Assembly: GCA_031254155.1 (NCBI GenBank)
Contig: JAIRVA010000253.1
Coordinates: 1 to 15,156 of the forward strand
Length of the DNA: 15,156 nt
Direction of reading: 5' to 3'
Source: Propionibacteriaceae bacterium
Lineage (GTDB): Bacteria > Actinomycetota > Actinomycetes > Propionibacteriales > Propionibacteriaceae
The notes under the pieces were generated by a model. The model worked only from the letters and a program-made list of their open reading frames with translations, did not search any database and was not told the DNA's origin. Below, piece by piece: positions 1 to 8,900 of this stretch. Both the position numbers and the translations under genes were made by a program. The number at the start of each line of letters is the position of its first letter. Positions within the stretch are counted from its first letter, which is position 1.

Positions 1-2
1 TC

Positions 3-3000
3 TACGACGCCCAGGCGGCGCAGGTCCTCGCGATGGCCCACAAACCCGCCGCCGTGGTGATCGCCGGGGGCCGTCAGGTCCAGGGGAAACGGTTCGAGGC
101 GGCCGGGATCGCCGCCTTCCTCCACGTCCCGGCCGCGACCCTGCTCGACACCTACCTCAAAGACGGCGCGCGGCGGTTCATTTTCGAGGGCCGGGAGTCC
201 GGCGGGCACGTCGGCCCGCTGCCCTCCACAGTGCTCTGGGAAAAGCAGCTTCTGCACTTGCTCGACATCGACGAGCCCCAGACCTTGACGGTCTTCTTCG
301 CGGGCGGGATCTTTGACGAGTTGTCATCCGCCTTCGTCACGATCATGGCCGCGTCGCTCGCCGCCCGCGGGGCGAAGATCGGGGCACTCATGGGGACGGC
401 GTACCTGTTGACGACCGAAGCCGTCGCGACGGGTGCGATCACGCAGACCTTCCAGGATCTCGCGGTGAGTGCTGACCGGACGGTGTTGCTGGAGTCGGCC
501 CCCGGCCAGGAGACCCGGGCCCTGCCGACGCCGTTCGCGGACTTCTTCCAGGCCGAGAAGGCGCGGATCGCCCACCTGGATCTGGAGCCGCTCGCCAAGC
601 GGCTGGCCCTGGAGGAGTTGAACCTTGGGCGGGCCCGCGTGGCCGCGAAGGGGCAGGACCGGCTCCCCGGTAGTCGGGAACTCTACGACCTCACCATCCC
701 CGACCAGGTGAGTCGCGGTTTGTTCATGGTCGGCTCAGACGTCGCGCTCATGCAGGCCGCCCGGACTATGCGGGAGTTGCACGTGGCGGTCTGTGACGGG
801 GCGGCGCGCCTGGTCGCCCAGCTACCCGCGGTCGTCGACGTGTCCGGCGACCTGACGCAGCACCTCGCTCCCGACCTGGGCGACCGGTCGCCGGACGAAC
901 CGATCGCGGTCATCGGCATGGCGGGGCTCTTCCCCGACGCGGGCGACGTCAACCAGTTCTGGTGCAACAACCTCATGGGCCGCGACTCGGTGACCGAGGT
1001 ACCGGAGCACCGGTGGAAGGCTGACCTGTTCTACAACCCTGACACGACCGACTCCGATTTCGTGGCGTCGAAGTGGGGGGCCTTCTTGAGCCCGGCCCAG
1101 TTCGACCCGGTCGAGTTCGGGATCACGCCGAACTCGGTGGGCTCGATCGAGCCGACCCAGTTGCTGAGCCTGCTGGTCGCCAAGCGGGCGCTGGAGGACG
1201 CCGGCTACGGCGACCGCATCAAGGCGGGCTTCGCCGATACCTCGGTGGTCTTCGGCGCCGAGTCGATGGGTGAGCTGTCGAGCGGGTACGGTTCCCGCCC
1301 GGGAGTCCGGCGACTGTTCGGTGACCTGCCCCAGCGGGTGAGCGAGGCTCTGCCCAAGCTGGACGAGGACTCTTTCCCCGGCGTCCTCGGCAACGTCATC
1401 GCTGGCCGGATCGCCAACCGGCTCAACTGTGACGGGCGCAACTTTACGGTTGATGCCGCCTGCGCGAGTTCGTTGGCGGCGGTGGACGTGGCCTGCCAGG
1501 AGCTGTGGTCGAACCGGTCGCGCATGGTCATCTGCGGCGGGGTCGACCTCCACAATTCCATCATCGACTACATCCTGTTCTCGGCCACGCACGCGCTGTC
1601 GCGGCGCGGGTACTGTGCGACCTTCGACGAGTCGGGCGACGGGCTCGTGCTTGGCGAGGGGGTGGGGGCGGTCATCCTCAAACGGCTCTCGGACGCGGAG
1701 CGGGACGGTGACCGTATCTACGCGCTGATCCGGGGTGTCGGTGGGTCGTCGGACGGCCGGTCGCTCGGCCTCACCGCCCCCAACATGGCGGGCCAGACGA
1801 AGGCGCTGAAGCGCGCCTACCGGGACGCGGGCATCCTGGCGGGCCAGGTCGGCATGATCGAGGCCCACGGTACCGGTACGGCGGTGGGCGACCGGACCGA
1901 GTTGCGTGCCCTCACGCGGGTGTTCGAGGACGGCGGCGCGGTGCCTGGCCAGACGTGGCTCGGGTCGGTGAAAACCCAGGTCGGACACACGAAGTGCGCG
2001 GCGGGGGTGGCGGGGCTGATCCGCTCCGTGCTGGCGGTGCGCCACGGCGTCATCCCGCCGACGCTGCATCTGGCCGCGCCCGTCAAGGGGTACAAACCGG
2101 AGGAGTCACCCTTCGTCTTCAACGCGAGCGGCCACGCGACGCTGTGGGACGACGACGTCCGGATCGCGGGCATTTCGGGCCTGGGCTTCGGTGGGACGAA
2201 CTTCCACGTCGTGGTCCAGAACTACGAGGCGAAGCCCCGGGCCGTACCGGCGGCCGCGTGGGCCCGCGAGTTGTTCCTCGTCCGCGGGGACAGTCTCACC
2301 GAGGCCCAGGGCGAGTTGGGACGCGTGGCACGGCTCTGGGAGTTGAACCACGAGATCCGGCTGGCGGATGTCGCCTACACGCTCGCCACCCAGTCGGACA
2401 AGCCAGTCCAGATCGCCATCGTGTCCGGGTCGTGGCCGAAGTTCCTGGCGAAGGCCCAGGCGGCCGCCCAGGGCGCCCCGGTCCCGGGGGTCTACTACCG
2501 GGAGCCGGTTCCTGGCAAGGTAGGTTTCCTGTTCTCTGGCCAGGGCAGCCAGCAGGTCAACATGGCCCGGGATTTGTTCGTGCTGTTCCCCTGGCTGCGG
2601 ACCGAGCTGGCGCAGCACCCGGCGTACCGGGACATCCTGTTCCCGCCCACCGTCTTCACGGAAGCGGCGCTCACGGCCCAGCGGCGGGCGGTGACGGACA
2701 CGCGCAACGCCCAGCCGCTGCTCGGGTTCGTGGACCTCGCACTGGCGAAACTCCTGACCGAGTTCGGCGTCGCGCCAGACGCGGTCGCGGGTCACAGTTA
2801 CGGCGAGTTGCCGGCGCTCGCGTACGCCGGTGTCATCCCCGAAGCCGATCTCCCCGGCCTGTCCCGGGCGCGGGCGGAGGCGATCCTCGGCGCGGCCGGG
2901 CCGGACCCAGGCGCGATGGCGGCCATCGCCCAGCCGTCCCCCGCGACCGAGGCCCTGCTGACCGGCCGGGACGGCGTGTGGGCGGTCAACTTCAACTCGC

Positions 3001-5966
3001 CCGACCAGGTCGTCGTGGGTGGTACCACCGCCGCCGTCGAAACGTTGCTCGCGGATTGTGCGGCGAACGGCGTCAAGGCGCAACGCCTTGACGTCGCGTG
3101 CGCCTTCCACACGCCGCTGCTGGCGGGCGCCGACACCCGGTTCGCCGACTATCTGGCGGGGCTCCGGCTGGGCGAGCCGACGGTGCCGGTCTGGTCCAAT
3201 GCCTCCGCGGCGCTGTACCCGGTCGCGGCAGCGGCCATCAAGCAACGCCTAGCCGAGCACCTGGTCAGCCCGGTCCGGTTCGCCGAGGAGTTGCAGGCCA
3301 TGTTTGACGACGGCGTCCGGGTGTTCATCGAAGCCGGGCCGGGCAACATTCTGACGGGTCTGGTCGGTGCGACCCTGCCGGGCGCGGTGGCCATCCCGAC
3401 CGAGGCGAAGGCCGGTTACGGGTTGCGGGCCTTCCTGCGCGCGCTCGCCCAGTATGCGGTGACGGGGCGGGAGATCGCAGCCGACAAGCTGTTCGCCGGT
3501 CGCGGCGTCGTCGCACTCGATTTGGATGCACCGACGACCTACGCGACCACCGCCACAACCTGGATGGTCGACGGTTACAAGGCCGTACCGATCGCGACGT
3601 GGCGCGAGCAGGGCGAACGTCACCGCGTCCAAGAACCCATTTACACCACCGACGAAGTCCGCCGGTTGACCGAAGGAGAAGCCATGTCCGAGCCGTCCAC
3701 TCCCCAGACCCAGCCGGTTCCAGTCCCCAGTGCCGCCGCGCCCGCCGTCCCAGTCGTCCCCCAGCCGGGCCCCCGCGAACAACTGGTGTATGCCTACCTG
3801 GCGAACATGCGGGTCATGTTGGATGACCAGCGTGACATCATGTTGGCGAGCTTGGGGTACGGCACTGGACAACCCGGGCCGGTCCAGCCGGCGGAACCGG
3901 TGTACGCGCTGGCGCCTCAGCCGCTGCCAGCGATGGCCCCCCCGCCCCCGCTGCCCGTCTTCCAGCCCGTGCCATCGTTCGCGGCTCCAGCGCCGGTCGC
4001 GGCTCCGGTGCCGGTCGCGGTACCAGTTCCACCACCGCCGGCACCGGCGGCGACGCCATCCGCCCCACCCGCGGTGGCGGTCGCGCCGCCACCGGTTGCC
4101 CCCGCCCCCGCCCCCGCGCCGGAACCGGCGCCGACGAGCGGGCTGCTCCAGGTCGAGGACCTGAGCCCCGATCAGATGAAGGATCTCATCCTGGGTGTCC
4201 TGTCGGAGAAGACCGGCTACCCGGTCGACATGCTGGGCCTGGATCAGGACCTCGAGGCTGACCTCAGCGTCGACTCCATCAAGCGCCTGGAGATTATCGC
4301 GGCTTTGGGAGAGCGGGTCGATATTCCAGAACCGGACACGGCCGAGGATGCCGACTCAGCGTTGGCTGAGATGGCCAAGATCAAGACGCTACGAGGCATG
4401 GTCGAATGGCTGCAGAGCGTGAAGTCCCAGGGTGCGGGAGAGGGTGATGCCGGCCCAAAAGCGAGTGAGGACGCTGGTGCCACCAGCGTCCCGGTCTTGA
4501 CGGAGCCCACCGGGCCGGCGGCGCTGGCGCCGGTGGCGACCAGGGTTCCGATCACGCGTCTGGTCGCGATCACGACCCCGTATCCCTTTGGCGAGCCGCA
4601 GGATATCGCTGGCTGGGAGGTCGCGGTCACCGACGGCTCTGAGGCGCTCCCGGTCTGCGTCGAACTCGCCAAGCGGTCAGCCGTGGCCACCGTGGTCCGG
4701 CCGGGGGAGTCCCTGGGCGACCGCGACGCCCTGGTCTTCGTCCGTGGGCCGGGCTGGGGGCTGAAAGAACTCTTTGACCTCTTGAAGAGCGCTGACCTCA
4801 CGACCCTGCGGCGCCTCGTGGTGTTCGACGACACCGTCGGACAGCTCATCGCCAGTCCGGAACCGCCGGACCTGACGCGCCTGGAGGGCTTCCCGGGCTT
4901 CGTCAAGACCCTGGTGCACGAGTACCCGGAGCTCCGCTGTAAGACGGTCACCGGCCGGACCCCGTTCGGACCGGAGTTCCCGGTGATAGCGGTTCAGGAG
5001 TTGGTCGACCAGAGCCGGTACCCCGAGGTGGCGTACGAGGACGCCACCCGCCACCGGGTCGTACCCACCCTCACCCAGGCGGCGGGCGCGGCCCGGCCGG
5101 GAGCGGGGCTGGACTCCTCGTCGGTCGTCCTCGTCCTGGGTGGTGCCCAGGGAATCTCGCCGGAGCTCTTCCGGCGGGTGGCCGCGACTGTGCCCGGCCG
5201 GTACGTGCTGGTCGGACGGACCCCGCGGAACGAGGGGCTGGCGGGCGAATACGCCCAGCTCGCCACCCGGGAAGCGGTCCAGCAGCATCTCATCCGGGTC
5301 GAGCAGATGACCGACCCCAAGGCGGTCGCCCAGAAGGTCCAGGCGATCCAGAAGGCCAAGAGCGTCGAAGAGGCGATCGCCAAGATCGCGTCGACCGGGG
5401 CGAGCGCCTCGTACGCCTCGCTCAACGTTCACGACGCGGCGGCGCTGCGCGGGCTCATCGGGGCGGTCAAGCGGGAGTTTGGCCACGTCGACGCGGTGTT
5501 CCATGCGGCGGCGGTCCTGGAAGACAAGCTGTTCCGCGACAAGACCTGGGAGTCGTTTGAACGGGTGTACACGACGAAGACCGATCCGCTGACGGTCATC
5601 GGCGAACTCATCCCCGAGGTGAAACTCGTGGTGTTCTTCTCGTCCATGGCGGCCGCCTTCGGCAACCGCGGGCAGTGCGACTACGCCGCCGCCAACTCGG
5701 TCTTTGACCAGGTGGCCATGGTGCAAGCGACCCGGCCGGGTGCCCGGGTGACCTCGATCGCGTGGGGGCCGTGGCAGGGGGCCGGCCTGGTATCACCGAC
5801 GCTCGAAGCCGAGATGCGCCGACGGGGCCTGGAGTTGTTGCCTCTGGATGAGGGCAGCCGCTTCTTTGTGAACGAACTGGTCGTCGGCGATGACCCGGCC
5901 GTGATGGCCCTGGCGGGCCAAGAGGCCAAGATCCAGTCATTCATTGCGACATCCTTGCCCGCCTGA
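3..5966 (+). CDS. Pfa-like type I polyketide/fatty-acid synthase, ER-KS-AT-ACP-KR (5' partial)
   Basis: The reading frame is open to the window edge, so the true start lies upstream; residues here count from the ATG at 33. Residues 1-225 are the C-terminal part of an FMN-dependent nitronate-monooxygenase/PfaD-type enoyl reductase (EGRESGGHVGP with His59, then FAGGIFD). KS spans about 288-730, with Cys477 in DAACASS, His612 in EAHGTGT and His652 in the VGH motif. AT spans about 825-1125 with GQGSQ, Ser922 in GHSYG, Arg947 and His1026 in AFH; these features suggest malonyl-CoA. A Pro/Ala linker follows. One ACP (about 1365-1450) carries Ser1415 in VDSIKRLEI, close to PfaA ACPs. KR spans about 1690-1950, with GGAQGI at 1703, Lys1849, Ser1871, Tyr1884 and Asn1888. 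PfaA usually carries several ACPs in tandem; only one is seen. It lies 17 bp upstream of its partner synthase. The domain calls are firm; the product is unknown. Confidence 0.93.
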   Translation, partial: YDAQAAQVLAMAHKPAAVVIAGGRQVQGKRFEAAGIAAFLHVPAATLLDTYLKDGARRFIFEGRESGGHVGPLPSTVLWEKQLLHLLDIDEPQTLTVFFAGGIFDELSSAFVTIMAASLAARGAKIGALMGTAYLLTTEAVATGAITQTFQDLAVSADRTVLLESAPGQETRALPTPFADFFQAEKARIAHLDLEPLAKRLALEELNLGRARVAAKGQDRLPGSRELYDLTIPDQVSRGLFMVGSDVALMQAARTMRELHVAVCDGAARLVAQLPAVVDVSGDLTQHLAPDLGDRSPDEPIAVIGMAGLFPDAGDVNQFWCNNLMGRDSVTEVPEHRWKADLFYNPDTTDSDFVASKWGAFLSPAQFDPVEFGITPNSVGSIEPTQLLSLLVAKRALEDAGYGDRIKAGFADTSVVFGAESMGELSSGYGSRPGVRRLFGDLPQRVSEALPKLDEDSFPGVLGNVIAGRIANRLNCDGRNFTVDAACASSLAAVDVACQELWSNRSRMVICGGVDLHNSIIDYILFSATHALSRRGYCATFDESGDGLVLGEGVGAVILKRLSDAERDGDRIYALIRGVGGSSDGRSLGLTAPNMAGQTKALKRAYRDAGILAGQVGMIEAHGTGTAVGDRTELRALTRVFEDGGAVPGQTWLGSVKTQVGHTKCAAGVAGLIRSVLAVRHGVIPPTLHLAAPVKGYKPEESPFVFNASGHATLWDDDVRIAGISGLGFGGTNFHVVVQNYEAKPRAVPAAAWARELFLVRGDSLTEAQGELGRVARLWELNHEIRLADVAYTLATQSDKPVQIAIVSGSWPKFLAKAQAAAQGAPVPGVYYREPVPGKVGFLFSGQGSQQVNMARDLFVLFPWLRTELAQHPAYRDILFPPTVFTEAALTAQRRAVTDTRNAQPLLGFVDLALAKLLTEFGVAPDAVAGHSYGELPALAYAGVIPEADLPGLSRARAEAILGAAGPDPGAMAAIAQPSPATEALLTGRDGVWAVNFNSPDQVVVGGTTAAVETLLADCAANGVKAQRLDVACAFHTPLLAGADTRFADYLAGLRLGEPTVPVWSNASAALYPVAAAAIKQRLAEHLVSPVRFAEELQAMFDDGVRVFIEAGPGNILTGLVGATLPGAVAIPTEAKAGYGLRAFLRALAQYAVTGREIAADKLFAGRGVVALDLDAPTTYATTATTWMVDGYKAVPIATWREQGERHRVQEPIYTTDEVRRLTEGEAMSEPSTPQTQPVPVPSAAAPAVPVVPQPGPREQLVYAYLANMRVMLDDQRDIMLASLGYGTGQPGPVQPAEPVYALAPQPLPAMAPPPPLPVFQPVPSFAAPAPVAAPVPVAVPVPPPPAPAATPSAPPAVAVAPPPVAPAPAPAPEPAPTSGLLQVEDLSPDQMKDLILGVLSEKTGYPVDMLGLDQDLEADLSVDSIKRLEIIAALGERVDIPEPDTAEDADSALAEMAKIKTLRGMVEWLQSVKSQGAGEGDAGPKASEDAGATSVPVLTEPTGPAALAPVATRVPITRLVAITTPYPFGEPQDIAGWEVAVTDGSEALPVCVELAKRSAVATVVRPGESLGDRDALVFVRGPGWGLKELFDLLKSADLTTLRRLVVFDDTVGQLIASPEPPDLTRLEGFPGFVKTLVHEYPELRCKTVTGRTPFGPEFPVIAVQELVDQSRYPEVAYEDATRHRVVPTLTQAAGAARPGAGLDSSSVVLVLGGAQGISPELFRRVAATVPGRYVLVGRTPRNEGLAGEYAQLATREAVQQHLIRVEQMTDPKAVAQKVQAIQKAKSVEEAIAKIASTGASASYASLNVHDAAALRGLIGAVKREFGHVDAVFHAAAVLEDKLFRDKTWESFERVYTTKTDPLTVIGELIPEVKLVVFFSSMAAAFGNRGQCDYAAANSVFDQVAMVQATRPGARVTSIAWGPWQGAGLVSPTLEAEMRRRGLELLPLDEGSRFFVNELVVGDDPAVMALAGQEAKIQSFIATSLPA
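3071..3093 (+). repeat. Perfect 10-bp inverted repeat with 3-nt loop inside the AT coding region
   Basis: The arms CGTCAAGGCG (3071-3080) and CGCCTTGACG (3084-3093) are exact reverse complements separated by CAA. The element lies just before the AT AFH motif and encodes part of GVKAQRLDV, a conserved stretch, so it may be a by-product of codon choice. No T-tract follows, so it is not a standard intrinsic terminator. Confidence 0.6.
3673..3686 (+). promoter_or_regulatory. Internal Shine-Dalgarno and in-frame ATG inside the first synthase gene
   Basis: AAGGAG at 3673-3678 is followed by a 5-nt spacer and an ATG at 3684 that is in frame with the synthase (Met1218). The site falls at the AT/ACP boundary, where the Pro/Ala linker begins. 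Initiation here would give a 760-residue ACP-KR protein as well as the full-length product. The sequence match is direct; whether ribosomes use it is unknown. It could instead be a relic of two genes that fused. Confidence 0.45.
3684..4140 (+). repeat. Low-complexity Pro/Ala/Val linker with in-frame tandem repeats
   Basis: This stretch encodes a flexible linker before the ACP of the first synthase. It contains an 18-bp in-frame tandem repeat: copies at 3981-3998 and 3999-4016 differ at 2 positions, and a degenerate third copy lies at 4017-4034. It also has three perfect GCCCCC hexamers at 4098-4115. All units are multiples of three, so slippage would change linker length without breaking the frame. 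A less repetitive patch (about 3781-3855, REQLVYAYLANMRVML) may be a short helix, possibly for dimerisation or docking; that role is inferred. Confidence 0.7.
4469..4491 (+). repeat. Perfect 11-bp inverted repeat in the ACP-KR linker
   Basis: The arms GGACGCTGGTG (4469-4479) and CACCAGCGTCC (4481-4491) are exact reverse complements around one C. As RNA it could form a 9-bp GC-rich stem with a TGCCA loop. It lies in the poorly conserved linker between ACP and KR of the first synthase. No T-run follows, so it does not look like an intrinsic terminator. Confidence 0.6.
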
Positions 5967-5983
5967 CCTAAGAAAGAAGCGAC

Positions 5984-8900
5984 ATGAGTCTGGAAGCGAA
6001 TCCCCAGGACATCGCCATCGTGGGATTGGCCGTTTTCTGCCCGGGTGCGGCGAACGTCGGCGCCTTCTGGCGCAACCTCGTCGACGGTGTCGACTCCATC
6101 ACCGAGGCCCCGCCCGAGATCATTGAGCCGCTTTACTTCGGGGCCAGGGACAACGCCCGGCCCGACCGGATCTACGCCAACCGCGGGGGTTTTGCGCCGC
6201 GGGTGTTTGTCGATCCACTCCGGTACGGCTTCCTGCCGGTCGCCGTGGAGGGAGCCGACCCCGACCAGATTGTGTCGCTGCTGCTGGCCGAAGAGGCCCT
6301 CGGCAACGCGGGTGTGTTCCAGAAGGGGATCTCACTCGACCGGGCGGCGGTCATCATGGGCCGCGGCAACTTCTCCGGGATTCCGCAACTGCGGGCCGCG
6401 GAGGTCATCCGCATCGCCGAAGAACTCGTCGCCATCCTCCGCTCGGCGATGCCCGGGCTCTCTGAGACGCAGTTGGACAAGATCAAGCGCGAGTACCAGA
6501 AGCGGTTTGGCCGCTACCAGGGCGACACGGCGACCGCCATGATGACGAACTTGATCGCCGCCGGGGTGGCCAATCACTTCGACATGCACGGACCCGCGTA
6601 CACGGTCGACGCCGCCTGTGCGAGCGGGGTACTCGCTCTGCAACACGGGATCCGGCTCCTCCGCTCAGGCGAAAGCGACATTGCACTGGTTGGCGCGATG
6701 CACACGCCCCAGAGTTCGGTCTTCTGGAGCGCCTTCAACATGATGGGCGCGCTCTCTCACCGGGGTGTCATCGCGCCCTTCAGCCAAGACGCGGACGGCC
6801 TGCTGATCGGCCAGGGCGGCGGCTACATGGTCATCAAGACCCTTGACAAGGCCCTCGCTGACGATGACCGGATCTATGCGGTCGTCAAGGGTACGGCGGT
6901 GGGCTCCGATGGCGGCGGGCACTCGCCCCTCATCACGGACACCCGGGGCCAGACCCGTGTCCTCCAGGCCGCCTGGGCGGAGGCGGGGATGGACCCCGCC
7001 GACGTGGCGTACGTCGAGACGCACGGTACGGGCACGCTGGTTGGCGACTCGACCGAAGTGGCCACGCTGACGACGGTGTTCGGGGGAGCCGGGGCCCGGC
7101 CGGCGTACCTCGGTTCGGTCAAGTCCAACATCGGCCACTTGATGCCCGCGGCCGGCATGGCGGGTCTCATCAAGACGACTCTGGCGCTGTTCCACCGCCA
7201 GATTCCGCCGACCCTCCACTGCGAAACCCCGCTCAAGGCGCTGGACCAGTCGCGGTTCACCCCCGTCCAGGCGGCGATCGATTGGGAAGACGCGGGTCTG
7301 CCGCTGGTGGCCGGCGTCAACGCGTTCGGGTTCGGCGGCACCAACGGTCACGCTGTTCTCACGGCCTTCCAGGAGCCGACGAGCGAGGCCAGGCGCTATC
7401 GGGTCGAACGGCGGCGGCACGACGGTCCCATGACCATGGCGTTCAGTGCCCCGACCCCGGCGGCGCTGTTGTCCAAGTTCGACGAGACCCGTTTCGTGAG
7501 CCAGTTGGGCGGTTTCCTCGGCGGACCCGGTGATCCCTGCCGCCTCGTCGTTTTCAACCCGACCGACGAGAGGCTGCGGCTCGCGGCTGAGATCGTCAAG
7601 CGCGGGCAGCCGTGGCTCGGACGCTCCGACATCTGGTACACCGACCGGCCGTTGATCAGCGAGGGCGGTCGGGTCGTGTTCATGTTCCACGGCTGGGACA
7701 CCCTGGATGACGTCGAGCGCGACTCCCTCATCGACGAATTCGGCCTCGAGTGGCCAGACCAGCGTCCCGACCCGGGCAGTGTGGTGCAGACCGCCATCAA
7801 CAACCACTTCGCCCTGGGCCAGTTGGTCCACGCCGCGCTGCTCAAAACGGGTGTGACACCCGATCTGTACACCGGTCACAGCATCGGCGAGTGGCATGCC
7901 GCCCGCGCGAACGGCCAGCTGGACGAGACCTACGACGAGGCCATGATCGAGTTTGCGACCGCGCTGGGACAGTCGGTCGACCCGGCGATGATGCCGGATC
8001 TGCGGTCGGTCGCCGTGAGTACGAACACGGGCGACGAGCGGTTCCGGCGCGTCCTGGCGGCCGTCCCCGAGGCGGCTGTCGCCAATGATAATTGCCCATC
8101 CCAGTCCCTGGTCTGCGTCCCGGGGGCGGCGCTGGAGCGTCTCCGGACGGCGCTCGCGACGGAGCAGATCACGTTCCAGGCTCTCGCTGTCGTCAACGGG
8201 GCCCACACGCCGTACGCCCATTTCGTCGCGGACCGGATGCGGGCGGACATGGCGGACGTGGTGGTGCGGCCGGGGGGGAAGCCCCTGTGGTCGGCGATCA
8301 CGCTGGACGAGATCACCGCGGTCGGCGAGTCGGTGGCGGAGGTCTTCGGCCCGCAGGTGGTCAAGCCCGTCCGCTTTCGTGAGCTCATCCGCAAGCTGTA
8401 CGACGAGCAGCGGGCGCGCGTGTTCATCCAGGTCGGCGCGGGCCCGCTCTGCGGTTTCGTCGACGACATCTTGAAGGGCGAGGACTACGCCACGATCCAG
8501 GCGGCCAGCCCGGTGCGGCGCTCAATCGACCAGTTGCGGCGCGTGCATGCCCTCATGTGGGTCATGGGTGGTCCGGCTGACCTGACCTTCATGGGTATGG
8601 CCGAGTTGTACCAGTCGTACAAGAGCCTCTACTCGCTCGTGAACGGCTTCCCGATCCAGACCACAATCGACGCGTTGAACGAAGCCGTCGAGCAGTTGAT
8701 GGGGGAGGCGGGGCCCGCCGTGGCGACGACGGCGCCGGCCGTGGGAGCGGCGCCGGCCCCGGCGACCGGGGGGCCGCTGGCGGACGTCGTACCGCCGGCC
8801 AGTCCGGTGCCGCCGGTTCGGCCCCCCGTCGTACCGGTCAACGCGTGGGGACTGCCGGTCCGCGGGTTCACCCGCCGGGGGGGGAACTGGCCGGGGGCGC

